From: Gracilimonas sp046602855
GTDB taxonomy: Bacteria; Bacteroidota; Rhodothermia; Balneolales; Balneolaceae
Assembly (NCBI RefSeq): GCF_046602855.1
Contig: NZ_JBKINJ010000001.1
Location: 1,922,001-1,986,000 of the forward strand
DNA length: 64,000 nucleotides
Direction of reading: 5' to 3'
This document shows, piece by piece, positions 54,316 to 63,299 of this stretch. Each line of letters begins with the position of its first letter. Within the stretch, counting starts at the first letter, position 1. The notes under the pieces were generated by a model. The model made no database searches, was not told where the DNA came from, and saw only the letters and a list, made by a program, of their open reading frames with translations. The position numbers and the translations under genes were made by a program.

Positions 54316-54516
54316 CTAACCAACTTCAAAAGAAACCTTGGCATTTATGCCATACGATACAATTTCGTTATTAGTCACATTTGCATGCATTTCTTTTACA
54401 TAGATTGATTTAATATTTTTAACTGATTTTGATGCTTCTTTCAATGCATTTTCTACTGCATCATCAAAACTTTTCTCTGAACTCGCGATTATTTCTATGA
54501 CTTTGACTACACTCAT
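54316..54516 (-). CDS. Dodecin family flavin-binding protein
   Basis: A 66-residue dodecin: VVKVIEIIASSEKSFDDAVENA, a central alpha helix, then IYVKEMHANVTNNEIVSYGINAKVSFEV. Normal length is 65-70. Dodecins form 12-mers that store flavins or CoA. The Trp that sandwiches the flavin in halophilic dodecin is not at the usual place (KEMHANV here), so the ligand may differ. Monocistronic with a terminator. Confidence 0.92.
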   Translation of the reverse strand: MSVVKVIEIIASSEKSFDDAVENALKEASKSVKNIKSIYVKEMHANVTNNEIVSYGINAKVSFEVG

Positions 54517-54729
54517 AATATTTGTGGTTAAATGAGAATTCTATTTGATCACATAACATTCTGTACACACATAAAATTTCATTAGTTTCGCATACCGGCT
54601 AATAATACACTTTAGAATTCTGCTGATATCATAGTTTCAAAAAGTTTAGTCAATCGCACTATTACTTTGATAACAAAGGGTAAGAAGAGATTAACTCTTT
54701 CTTAATAGCAGACAAAATCATTACAAAAC

Positions 54730-55758
54730 ATGAAGAAACCGTTCTTTTCCCTCAAAGAGGAAGAACTCATCAAAGAGCAAGCACCAAAAGCAGAGGCACT
54801 TGGCAAGTTTACACCAGCATTGTTACAACTGGCTGAGCGTAAAAAGCTATTCCATCTCTCAGTCCCTAAATCGATGGGCGGCCATGAAATGCCGGTGCCT
54901 GATCAGATCTCATTCTATGAGGAGGCGTCCCGTCTTGACGGCAGTTTCGGTTGGACCGTAAAACTGGGTGCCGGGGCAGGACTCTTCAGTGCCTTTATGG
55001 ATCAGGAATTTGCACGCCAAATATTTCTTGACCCGGCGGCGTATACAGCCGGATCCGGCTATCCAGCAGGTACCGCCATCCCAACCGGCAAGGGCACATA
55101 CCTGGTGAACGGCCACTGGAAATACATCAGTGGAATTCATCACGCCACACTTTTCACGGCTAACTGTATTGTACAGACCGGCACACGATCGACTGACGAA
55201 CCCAATATCCGCGCTATGGCATTTCTTCCCGGTGAAATTAAAAAGCTCGATACGTGGAATGGTTATGGACTTAAAGCATCTGCCAGCCATGATTTTATTG
55301 TGAGTGATCTTGAAATTCCCGCAGAAAGATCCTTTGTACTTACACCCCGGTCTAAACACGAAGGCAAAACGCTTTTTCACTACCCGTTTATGGGCTATGC
55401 TCCTGCCGCCATCGCCTCCTCAATCCTGGGTATGACACTTTCTTTTATTGATGAAGCCGAACAGTATTCCGATCAATCCTTGATCTTTAAAGAAGAACAG
55501 GAACAGCTTCAAAAAGACCGTATGGAACTGCATAAATCCGTCTCACAGCTTTGGCTGGAATATGGCGAGTCACTACAAGGGTCCCAAACCGGCATTGATC
55601 GCGTGAATGTTTCCGCCAAAACCCTGACCGAAACCTGTCGCAAAACGGCTATGAAGATCTACAAGCTAAGCGGAATGAAGGTTCTCGACGAGACAAGCCG
55701 CTTCAACCGCTCGTGGCGTGACCTGATGACGGCCTCACAACACACTATGGTTCTGTAG
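54730..55758 (+). CDS. Acyl-CoA dehydrogenase-fold flavoprotein, possibly group D monooxygenase
   Basis: A 342-residue protein with the acyl-CoA dehydrogenase fold but little of the dehydrogenase active site: no GEGT-like base, and SVPKSMGGHEMPVPDQIS, LVNGHWKYISGIHHATLF and the C-terminal LMTASQHTMVL resemble the HsaA/HpaB-like flavin-dependent hydroxylase group. These use reduced flavin from a partner reductase to hydroxylate aromatic compounds. No reductase is near. The substrate is unknown. The frame is intact. Confidence 0.8.
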   Translation: MKKPFFSLKEEELIKEQAPKAEALGKFTPALLQLAERKKLFHLSVPKSMGGHEMPVPDQISFYEEASRLDGSFGWTVKLGAGAGLFSAFMDQEFARQIFLDPAAYTAGSGYPAGTAIPTGKGTYLVNGHWKYISGIHHATLFTANCIVQTGTRSTDEPNIRAMAFLPGEIKKLDTWNGYGLKASASHDFIVSDLEIPAERSFVLTPRSKHEGKTLFHYPFMGYAPAAIASSILGMTLSFIDEAEQYSDQSLIFKEEQEQLQKDRMELHKSVSQLWLEYGESLQGSQTGIDRVNVSAKTLTETCRKTAMKIYKLSGMKVLDETSRFNRSWRDLMTASQHTMVL

Positions 55759-55947
55759 CTATTCAAAACGTTTTTAAAGATCTTCTACGAATATTTTCGG
55801 CCCTCTGTCCAGTAAAGTATTTGGTTACTAATTCGTACGAGGCCTCCTGATTTATTCACCAATCTATAATAGAGGATCAAAAGTTATTCACTCTTGTTTA
55901 TGAAGCTTATACGCATTCAGGGTTAAACTTTAGAAGCAATAGTAGCC

Positions 55948-56098
55948 TTATACCAATTTCTTTTCAGATTCTTTCAATTTAGGATTGGTCAGATCTATCT
56001 CATTCACGAAACCAATTTTACGGCGCTTAAGACTGCTAATTATAAATTATATCTCGCATCTCTGCCTTTTCAGCATTCTTGTACTTGTAATGATAGGA
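55948..56098 (-). pseudogene. Remnant of an unidentified gene
   Basis: On the minus strand, YHYKYKNAEKAEMRDIIYN is followed after one frameshift by SSLKRRKIGFVNEIDLTN then PKLKESEKKLV and a stop. Composition is clearly coding-like, but I do not recognise the family. The rest of the gap between 55759 and 56336 shows nothing else. Confidence 0.45.
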
Positions 56099-56336
56099 TC
56101 AATTATCCGCTAAAAGATACCATAGAACTATCCTCATAATTATGCCATGCAAATTATGAATGGTTATGAAGTTTCACTCAGTCAGTCCTTTAATGCATTT
56201 CAAAATAGTATGAGAGTATCTTTTTTCTAAATGCATCTTAGAAAAATCGGAAGTAACTTTCAATTGTATTTTAAATTGAAAAAAATTAAAATAGCCGCTT
56301 AATCACAAAATGTAGTTAATCAAAATCCATTTATAA

Positions 56337-56726
56337 ATGTCAAATGAGAAGCCAATGCCCGTGAAATCTGCCACTACGAAATCATTGAGTACTATAAATC
56401 GAGCAGCTGTAGTGGTCCGGCCTAAAGAGGCTTATTTGCAATGGGTGGCACAGAGTAATAATAATGCCCCCGAACTAATAGAATTATTACGTGAAAAAGT
56501 TACGGTCTATTTGCTACCGGATGGCGGTTACGGAAACGGAGATACCCCGCCGTTAAGAAATTTTTTTGCTGAAATATTTGAAACTGAACTCACTGCCGGC
56601 AGTGCTGATAAAAGCTTATGGCCCCAACATAGAACCCTCAATATGTTTAGTGAATGGTTTGATATAAATGGTGAAACTATGATCGTAGATTTGGCCGATA
56701 CCCGTTTAAAGAATGATAAGATCTAA
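56337..56726 (+). CDS. Conserved hypothetical protein, 129 residues
   Basis: A polar protein: a disordered N-terminus (about 20 residues), then NRAAVVVRPKEAYLQWVAQS, VTVYLLPDGGYGNGDTPP, LRNFFAEIFETELTAGSAD, and WPQHRTLNMFSEWFDINGE. This pattern (a strand, a Pro-rich loop, an FAEIFE helix and a WP...FxxWF end) recalls a small family of hypothetical proteins in many bacteria, whose function I do not know. No signal or membrane segment. The DUF2779 gene follows after 129 bp on the same strand and might share its message. Confidence 0.75.
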   Translation: MSNEKPMPVKSATTKSLSTINRAAVVVRPKEAYLQWVAQSNNNAPELIELLREKVTVYLLPDGGYGNGDTPPLRNFFAEIFETELTAGSADKSLWPQHRTLNMFSEWFDINGETMIVDLADTRLKNDKI

Positions 56727-56855
56727 ACGTGTATAAACTGTTAAACAAATTTATAACTCATACCAGTTAAGAGTAGTACCAACTTATGCTAAAAAGCTAA
56801 GTATTTATCCTTACTAAAAGTTATATCAAAGTCATAAAAAGACAAAAGAATAACT

Positions 56856-58808
56856 ATGCCCAAATACCTAACTAACACACTTTTTAGACACTCTTTAGAT
56901 TGCCCAACTAAACTGTATTATGCTACAAATCCGGAATACTCCGGCAGAACCCAGGTTAATGCTTTTGTACAGTCTCTTGCCGGTGGAGGGATCCAGGTAA
57001 GAGAATTAGCAAAGCTTTACTACCCTGAGGGTAATAGTACTAATGCCACGGATCCTGAAGCAGCATTTAAAGAAACAGAGAAGTTACTGAAACAAGATAA
57101 AGCTGTAATATATGATGCCACAGTTCTGTATCGAAATTATCTTGCCGAAATAGATATTGTAGAAAAGGATAAAAACACCCTCAAGCTTGTTAACGTGCTC
57201 CCTAAATCTTGGGAACCCGGAGAAAGCTTTATTGCCAACCGAGGCTACAACATCAAAAAAAAATGGCAACAAGGACTCTTTGATTTAGCTTTTCAATTCT
57301 GGGTAGCAAAAAAGGCCTATCCTGACCTCGACATTGTGCCCTGTTTAATGCTTATAGATAAATCTCGTCACAATAATATAAACGGACTCCAGAAGAAGTT
57401 TGAAGTAATAGAAAACCCGGGTGGTTACGAAGTTAAAGTAAAGCCCGGAATAAGCGCTAAGGACCTGGAATACCAGATACTCCACACAGTGGATGTTAAC
57501 TACGAGGTGACAAAAATTCTGGATGGTAAGGCCAGAGATTCTAATAGTGAACTGGAAGAAGAAGGTTTTGAGTCGTGGCTTGAAAGCTTGAACCGGCACC
57601 TGCAGGATAATGAAAAATACCCTCCTGAAATAAGTTCACATTGTATTAACTGTGAGTATAATTTAAACAGAAATAAATTAGCCGGTGAAAGGCCACATGG
57701 CTTTGCTGAATGTTGGAAAGAAGCATTAGATTTGAAGGAAGAAGATTTCAACGAACCTGACGTCTTTGATATCTGGAACGAGTGGGGCATACAGAAAAAA
57801 TATTTAGACAAAGACGTCTACCTGATGAAGGATATTGTTCCTCATATGCTGCCAAGCAATCCTCAGGAATTGTATACACAAACAAAGTGCACGGATGACC
57901 AGCGAAAGACCGTGCAGATCATGAAAACAACGGGAAATCACTCCCCCAGTGAAGTGGTTCTGAGCGGGCTACTGGATGAGATGAAAAATTGGAGATACCC
58001 CTTTCATTTTATCAGTTATGAAGCGGTGCCAGCAACCATTCCTTTTAATGTAAAACATTACCCGGATGACTACGTGCCATTTCAATTTTCATGCCACACC
58101 ATGTATGAGAATAGGAAAATTGAACATAGCGCCAACTGGATAGCTGAAAACCCCGAAGAACTTCCAGGCATTGAATTTGCCCGCCAGTTGAAGAAATGCC
58201 TTGAGAAAGATAAGGGAACCGTTTTCACTTATAAACCTTTTGACCATAGCTTACTAAATAAGATCTCAAGACGCATTAAACGAATAAAACCGGATGATGA
58301 GAAAGAACTCCGTGAGTGGCTGGCAACATTCATCAGCAGTGATGATCGGGAGATAGTTGAGCAAAAAAGACTTGTCAAAGATTATTACTACTCACCTTAT
58401 ATGGGAAGCTCTATTAGTATCAGTGATGTCGTAACGGCTGTGTTAACGGAAAGCAAGAGACTTCAGGCCACATATATAAAACCTTACAACGGTGTTTATT
58501 TGAAGGATGAGATCTTGTATCAGCCTGATCCCAAAAAAGGTGCAGCACTAAACCCTTATAAGATACTAAATGCCAACAGGTATAGTATTCCTGATTATGG
58601 AGAAGTGGATCTCTATATGGATAAAAATCCAATATCAGAGTCGGATAAATCAATGATGAACTGGAGCTTGATACAACTGGATAATGTCAGTACCGAAGAA
58701 CGGAAGAGTGTTCTGGAATCTTTACACATGAAAAACGAATTAGATACCCTCGTCATGGTGATGATCCATCAGCATTTGAGCAGTCTGTTTAATTTTAATT
58801 ATGGCTAA
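56856..58808 (+). CDS. DUF2779 protein: Cas4-like plus DEDD-like nuclease domains, catalytic residues changed
   Basis: A 650-residue protein. The N-terminal part (about 1-300) is a Cas4/PD-(D/E)xK-like domain with the four Fe-S cysteines in place (C16 in LDCPTKLYY, C263 and C266 in HCINCEYN, C286) and DLAFQFWVAKK. Metal Asp100 (EIDIV) is kept, but the next motif, usually EVK or EIK, reads NVL (113-115). The second half (about 380-530) is the DUF2779 domain, related to DEDD exonucleases, where the usual FxDFE motif reads FISYEA: Ser387 replaces Asp, Glu389 stays. Both sites look weakened. Role perhaps DNA processing or defence, or none now. Confidence 0.85.
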   Translation: MPKYLTNTLFRHSLDCPTKLYYATNPEYSGRTQVNAFVQSLAGGGIQVRELAKLYYPEGNSTNATDPEAAFKETEKLLKQDKAVIYDATVLYRNYLAEIDIVEKDKNTLKLVNVLPKSWEPGESFIANRGYNIKKKWQQGLFDLAFQFWVAKKAYPDLDIVPCLMLIDKSRHNNINGLQKKFEVIENPGGYEVKVKPGISAKDLEYQILHTVDVNYEVTKILDGKARDSNSELEEEGFESWLESLNRHLQDNEKYPPEISSHCINCEYNLNRNKLAGERPHGFAECWKEALDLKEEDFNEPDVFDIWNEWGIQKKYLDKDVYLMKDIVPHMLPSNPQELYTQTKCTDDQRKTVQIMKTTGNHSPSEVVLSGLLDEMKNWRYPFHFISYEAVPATIPFNVKHYPDDYVPFQFSCHTMYENRKIEHSANWIAENPEELPGIEFARQLKKCLEKDKGTVFTYKPFDHSLLNKISRRIKRIKPDDEKELREWLATFISSDDREIVEQKRLVKDYYYSPYMGSSISISDVVTAVLTESKRLQATYIKPYNGVYLKDEILYQPDPKKGAALNPYKILNANRYSIPDYGEVDLYMDKNPISESDKSMMNWSLIQLDNVSTEERKSVLESLHMKNELDTLVMVMIHQHLSSLFNFNYG

Positions 58809-58983
58809 ACTTTACGTATGTAATGAGACTTGGACTATATATGAAAGCTAGCCTACAGAACCTGGATTTTGGGACGATGTAAATAACACATAACATTTAG
58901 TTATGGTTGACGGCCTTGGTACCAAGCTTAAAGAGATGATACAATGGAGGGTAAAATCGTCGCTGCCATTCGGTGAAAAGTAA
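58801..58983 (+). pseudogene. Small gene with two in-frame stops after DUF2779
   Basis: One reading frame of 61 codons from an ATG that overlaps the DUF2779 stop: MAKLYVCNETWTIYES, stop (TAG), PTEPGFWDDVNNT, stop (TAA), HLVMVDGLGTKLKEMIQWR to a final stop at 58983. Without the two stops it would be a coherent 60-residue protein. It is followed at once by a terminator. Not recognised; it could also be chance. Confidence 0.4.
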
Positions 58984-59010
58984 AAAACCGCCCGATTAGA
59001 GGCGGTTTTA
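58984..59010. terminator. Terminator after the DUF2779 region
   Basis: Perfect nine-base arms AAAACCGCC and GGCGGTTTT around eight bases, directly after the last stop of the small broken frame. Confidence 0.8.
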
Positions 59011-59077
59011 CGAATAAAAAGCCTATTGCAGAAGCAAGAAGTAAATCTTTTAATTCCTGCCAGTCAGGCTCACAACT

Positions 59078-59749
59078 TTATTCTATAGTGAGATTATCTT
59101 CTACAGCTATAACACCACTTGTGTAAAAAGCAGCATCACGGGCAGCTTGCCATGCAGCAAAGCCTTCAACGGTACCGTCTAAAACAGCAGTTCCGTTTTC
59201 GACTTCAACATTCACATTACTGGCATCTACGTTTAAGTTCCGATCCAGGTTTTCTTCAATACTTTTAGCCGTATCTACATTCACTATATCAACAGAAGGT
59301 ACAACCGTTAGATTGTTTACCACATCTACAACTCCAAAATGATTCCAGACTATATCACCTGCTATCTCTTTTCTCCATATGGAGTCTATCGTTCCCTCTA
59401 GTGTTACAACACCGTCTAGCACGGTTACTGTAATATCCGTTGCATCAATATCCGAATCCCACGCTAAGGAGCTTTCGACATTGGTAGTAATTTCAGAGTC
59501 GCTGGGCACAGTTCTTTCCTTAGATTCGTACTGAACCATAATATTATTGATTACATCAATTACACCCGGTACCACCCTCGCAGCATCACCTGCAGCGGTT
59601 TTTGCACGATAGGAAGGTACATTCCCAGTCAATGTCACTACGCCCTTATCGACTGTTACATTTACTTCGGAATTAAAAATACGTGCATCAGCTGCTATTT
59701 GATTTTCTATGTCTTCTCGGATAAGTGTGTCTGTTCTTGTTGGTGTCAT
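59078..59749 (-). CDS. Triple BON-domain protein
   Basis: A 223-residue protein started at ATG 59749, seven bases after AAGAGG; the longer frame (59770) lacks a ribosome site. It has three BON repeats, each with GVVTLTG or a like core (VDKGVVTLTGNVPSYR, VLDGVVTLEGTIDS, VENGTAVLDGTVEGFA). There is no signal peptide, so unlike OsmY it would be cytoplasmic. BON domains bind phospholipids or lysozyme-like surfaces; such free proteins are linked to osmotic stress. Confidence 0.9.
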   Translation of the reverse strand: MTPTRTDTLIREDIENQIAADARIFNSEVNVTVDKGVVTLTGNVPSYRAKTAAGDAARVVPGVIDVINNIMVQYESKERTVPSDSEITTNVESSLAWDSDIDATDITVTVLDGVVTLEGTIDSIWRKEIAGDIVWNHFGVVDVVNNLTVVPSVDIVNVDTAKSIEENLDRNLNVDASNVNVEVENGTAVLDGTVEGFAAWQAARDAAFYTSGVIAVEDNLTIE

Positions 59750-60078
59750 AATATGCCTCTTTTGACCCATTAATAATTACTGTTATTAAAAAAAGGATAT
59801 ATAAAAAAGAAACGTTCAGAAAAGATGAATTTGAACACGTTTTTGTAAATCTACATTGTAAAATTTTTCTCTTTTATTCTGAACTTTTACATCAATTTTT
59901 TTGGCAAAAGATCTAACGCGCTCAGATTGTATATTCTTGTCACATTCAAAACTTAATTGAGCAACTATTTCTCATTTTTCATAGAAGACTTTCTCAGAAA
60001 AATAATAAGTGAAACTGTCAAATCATTTTTATCGTTTTTATATATAGGTGACTTAAGTTTAACTTCAATTTTAAGCTC
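59750..60078. other. Gene-free divergent gap
   Basis: A 329-bp AT-rich gap between the BON gene and the membrane-protein gene on the opposite strand. I see no coding fragment and no clear promoter consensus or dyad in it. Confidence 0.5.
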
Positions 60079-60450
60079 ATGTTTTTAACTGAATTCTTTG
60101 GCGCATTATTCATAGCAATGTTAATTGGTCTGCTGTTCTATTTTGCATTTCGGCGAACAGGCCCTTGGGGAAGTTTCTGGTCTTTTTTCTTAGTCTTATT
60201 CTTGGGACTATGGATGGTTTCAATATGGATGGATCCTATAGGTCCAAGTTATTGGGATGTAGCATGGCTTGATTTCATATTTATCGGTTTAATTTTCGCC
60301 CTCCTGATGGCCGCAGCAACTCCCCGAGATTTATACGTCCGAAGAACAAATCCCGAGGCTTTCGCTGAAGGCGCAGTGGCAATTGGTATATTTTTCTGGT
60401 TGCTGATCATCATGCTTATAGCTGCTATAATCATTGGATTAGTAATCTGA
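60079..60450 (+). CDS. Small multi-pass membrane protein, unknown
   Basis: A 123-residue protein with about four membrane helices (roughly residues 3-24, 32-51, 64-84 and 98-122), joined by short loops (RRTGPWGSF, ATPRDLYVRRTNPEAFAEG). Not recognised; it resembles small hydrophobic proteins near stress genes. It stands alone, with 96 bp to the phosphatidyltransferase gene. Confidence 0.65.
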   Translation: MFLTEFFGALFIAMLIGLLFYFAFRRTGPWGSFWSFFLVLFLGLWMVSIWMDPIGPSYWDVAWLDFIFIGLIFALLMAAATPRDLYVRRTNPEAFAEGAVAIGIFFWLLIIMLIAAIIIGLVI

Positions 60451-60476
60451 CTTAATTAACTAAATACTAGATATTT

Positions 60477-60484
60477 TATCTTTG
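60477..60484 (+). promoter_or_regulatory. TAnnTTTG promoter element before the phosphatidyltransferase gene
   Basis: TATCTTTG lies 62 bases before the ATG at 60547. No -33 TTTG at the expected spacing is seen, so it is tentative. Confidence 0.35.
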
Positions 60485-60546
60485 CACGTTTAATACCGGT
60501 TTCCTGCCATGGTAGTAAATACCTATTCAAATCAAATCATTAATTA

Positions 60547-61221
60547 ATGCATTCTAAAATTGCTGCTTTGTCAGTCCATCTTTTTACGGCTATCGGTATC
60601 CTGCTTGCATTTTGGGCACTGATATTAATAGTTGATGGAAATGTACAGAGCTCATTAATCGTATTAGCTCTTGCCGTGCTTGTTGATTCTGTTGACGGGA
60701 CTCTTGCACGGCGGGCAAATGTATCAACCAACACGCCAAATATTGACGGTGAACGGCTTGATAATATCGTAGATTACCTTACTTGGGTATTTCTGCCGGC
60801 AGTTTGGGCCTACTATTTTCTAGGGGTTCCCTTTTCGGTAGGGACGGTTGTACTGATCAGCAGTCTTTTCGGCTTCAGTCATAAGCAGGCTAAAACAGAG
60901 AATCATTTCTTCAGAGGCTTCCCTTCCTATTGGAATTTCGTTGTTCTCTATCTCTATGTGTTGAGTGCCGATCCACTCGTTTCATCAATCGTTTTACTCA
61001 TACTATCAGCCTTAGTATTGATTCCAATTAGGTTTGTTTATCCCAGTCGTACAGAACAATGGAAAAAGATTACCCTGATCCTCTCTTTTCCGTACGCCCT
61101 CATGCTTGGTACTATGCTAATTTACCTCAAGGAAACCCCTTTAACAGTTACCGTACTCTCTTTTTATTATCCTATATATTATGTTGGAGTATCAGTTTTT
61201 CTATCCAGATCCAATAAGTAA
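60547..61221 (+). CDS. CDP-alcohol phosphatidyltransferase, phosphatidylcholine synthase-like
   Basis: A 224-residue integral membrane enzyme with about seven to eight helices. The CDP-alcohol motif is intact: D-x2-DG-x2-AR at DSVDGTLARR, then G-x3-D-x3-D in GERLDNIVD, with a somewhat long spacer (NVSTNTPNID), as in Pcs proteins. Pcs joins CDP-diacylglycerol and choline to make phosphatidylcholine. A CDP-diacylglycerol-serine transferase is the alternative. The neighbour thiL is unrelated. Confidence 0.83.
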   Translation: MHSKIAALSVHLFTAIGILLAFWALILIVDGNVQSSLIVLALAVLVDSVDGTLARRANVSTNTPNIDGERLDNIVDYLTWVFLPAVWAYYFLGVPFSVGTVVLISSLFGFSHKQAKTENHFFRGFPSYWNFVVLYLYVLSADPLVSSIVLLILSALVLIPIRFVYPSRTEQWKKITLILSFPYALMLGTMLIYLKETPLTVTVLSFYYPIYYVGVSVFLSRSNK

Positions 61222-61396
61222 TAGCTGGTGAATTACTAAAAAAGAATTTCGGTTTTTTCGCGATTCTGTGAAAAATACTTGCATGATGCAATTGTCATTC
61301 AGTAGTTTTTTTAATTATCGCAAATGACTATGCATGTGTATTGCCTACAATTTCCAAAAAAATGCAGAACATTCTCAACACTGAACTAACGGTGGT

Positions 61397-62428
61397 ATGA
61401 ATATATTTAAAGAAAATGAATCGCCGGAAGAACTTGGTGAGTTCGGTCTGATTGACCGTATCATGGGTATGTTTGAACCAAAAAATGATCATGATTTTAC
61501 CGGTCTTGGAGACGATTGTGCAGTTATAAGGAATGCCTCAGGCCGATCACTACTCATTACAACCGATATAATGCTAGAGGAAGGCCATTTCCGTCGTGAA
61601 TGGATATCCGCTGAGGATTTGGGATACAAGTCACTTGCCGCCAATTTAAGTGACATTTCTGCAATGGGTGGTTCACCGCACTACGCCTTATTGAGCATTG
61701 GCCTGCCACCTGATACTTCCCCTGACTGGCTTAATGATTTTTTCAGTGGTGCTAATCAACTGTGTGAAAGTCATGGAGTTAATTTAATTGGCGGCAATAC
61801 AACTAAGAGCGGTTCAATAATCATCAATTATACCGCATTAGGGTTTATCAATGATGAAAATATTCTGTGGCGTTCTGCAGCAAAATTAGGAGATAAGATC
61901 GGATTAATTGGAAAAGTTGGCGAATCCGGAGCCGGGCTCAGGCTTCTCCAAGAAGCATATGACAAGGAAAAGCCAAACCACAAACATCTGATCAAGGCCC
62001 ATAATCGTCCAACACTTTTAATAAATGAGGCTAAATTTCTTGCCGATACCGGATCTGTTCATGCAATGATTGATCTCTCTGATGGCATTCAATCTGATGC
62101 CGGTCACATTACAAAGCAATCAGGTGTCACTTTTTCAATAAATGCAGATCGCTTACCTCTCAGCAAGCAGCTTTTTGAGGTGTGTGATAAATACTCTTGG
62201 TCTGCCGAAGAAATTGCACTTACAGCCGGTGAGGACTATTCTCTTTTATTTACATTCGATAGTAAAAAGGAAGATTTCCTGAAGCGCCGATTCCGTGAGT
62301 TATTTCCCGAAACAGTTTTCAGCGTTATCGGTGATGTAAAGGAGGGTGATGCCGAGGTACTGTTCTTCAAAGGCAACGAGAAACTGGAACTACACAAACA
62401 GGGTTTTGACCAGTTTAAATCAAAATAG
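61397..62428 (+). CDS. thiL: Thiamine-monophosphate kinase
   Basis: A 343-residue PurM-fold kinase. Features are GEFGLIDRI, FTGLGDDCAVIRN (ATP/Mg site), LLITTDIMLEEGHFRREW, NLSDISAMGGSPHYAL, NLIGGNTTKSG and LIDLSDGIQSDAGHI. It makes thiamine pyrophosphate from TMP. No other thiamine gene or TPP riboswitch is near, so it is probably expressed alone. Length and motifs are normal. Confidence 0.95.
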   Translation: MNIFKENESPEELGEFGLIDRIMGMFEPKNDHDFTGLGDDCAVIRNASGRSLLITTDIMLEEGHFRREWISAEDLGYKSLAANLSDISAMGGSPHYALLSIGLPPDTSPDWLNDFFSGANQLCESHGVNLIGGNTTKSGSIIINYTALGFINDENILWRSAAKLGDKIGLIGKVGESGAGLRLLQEAYDKEKPNHKHLIKAHNRPTLLINEAKFLADTGSVHAMIDLSDGIQSDAGHITKQSGVTFSINADRLPLSKQLFEVCDKYSWSAEEIALTAGEDYSLLFTFDSKKEDFLKRRFRELFPETVFSVIGDVKEGDAEVLFFKGNEKLELHKQGFDQFKSK

Positions 62429-62650
62429 ATTCATTTACCAACTGATGTGTCTTTGTAAAACCTTGGTTTGTCCTTTCCCAAATATCAGATAATTCCGTTT
62501 CACAGGTCGCTTCTGCACCTTAAAAATTGGCTAAAGCCTCGCGACTGCTATCTTGTTTAAAACCTCATTAAACCAGTCTTTGGAACGCGCGTATTTGTGA
62601 TTTCGTTATATATAATGACATGAATCTATAATAAAAGAGCAGGATAAATT

Positions 62651-63205
62651 ATGTATTCACCCAAATACTTAATAAAATTTTCAACAATACTAACAATTCT
62701 CATTTTTGGGATAACAAGTGCCATCACTGCACAAGATACCAGTTTTGAAGATTGGGATGAAGATGGTGACGAACTTATCGAACGCCATGAATTTGTAGAC
62801 AAGTTTGTGGATGAATATTTTCAAGCCTGGGACCCGGAAAATGAAATGGGTCTGATCGAAGAAGGCTTTTTTCGTGAAAGCTTTGCCGGTCTCGATACTG
62901 ATAATGATAACTTTCTATCTGATGAAGAGTGGTTAATAGGATACAACTATTTTTACGAAGACTACATCGTTTATGACGATATGGCCGCTATTGATTCAGA
63001 TGGCGACGGTCAAGTTGACTATCAAGAATATTATGATGCTTTATACGAATCAGCATATTTCACTGACATTGATCTGGACGCAGATAATTATATTAGTGAA
63101 TTTGAATTAGCAAACTATGTTTTTGAAAATTGGGATACAAACGACAGCGGTTTAATTAACCGATCAGAATTCAAGCAATTTGATGAATATTATCTTGACG
63201 TATAA
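62651..63205 (+). CDS. Exported EF-hand calcium-binding protein
   Basis: A 184-residue, strongly acidic protein with a signal peptide (IKFSTILTILIFGITSAI, cleavage near TAQ). At least four EF-hand loops can be read: DEDGDELIERHE, DTDNDNFLSDEE, DSDGDGQVDYQE and DLDADNYISEFE, with a weaker DTNDSGLINRSE after them. Each has the Asp at 1, 3 and 5 and a Glu at 12. A periplasmic or surface calcium buffer or sensor is likely. A strong terminator follows at 63261. Confidence 0.9.
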   Translation: MYSPKYLIKFSTILTILIFGITSAITAQDTSFEDWDEDGDELIERHEFVDKFVDEYFQAWDPENEMGLIEEGFFRESFAGLDTDNDNFLSDEEWLIGYNYFYEDYIVYDDMAAIDSDGDGQVDYQEYYDALYESAYFTDIDLDADNYISEFELANYVFENWDTNDSGLINRSEFKQFDEYYLDV

Positions 63206-63260
63206 AATTTAAAAAGAAAGAAATCATAGGTAGTGTTAGCCTTTAGCCTAGCACATTAAG

Positions 63261-63290
63261 CAGACTCGTGGAATAAGCGAGTCTGTTTTT
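63261..63290 (+). terminator. Terminator after the EF-hand gene
   Basis: Perfect eight-base arms CAGACTCG and CGAGTCTG around nine bases, followed by a T run. Confidence 0.88.
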
Positions 63291-63299
63291 ATTATTGAC

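Noticed and set aside
54196..54408. 70-codon plus-strand frame across the dodecin terminator
   Set aside because: It runs through a strong terminator and opposite dodecin; not a credible gene.
54910..55380. 156-codon minus-strand frame in the flavoprotein gene
   Set aside because: Shadow frame; the plus-strand protein is clearly the real one.
62520..62545. GGCTAAAGCC near thiL as another unit of the heme-gap repeat
   Set aside because: Only ten bases match and no palindromic tail follows; too short to claim.
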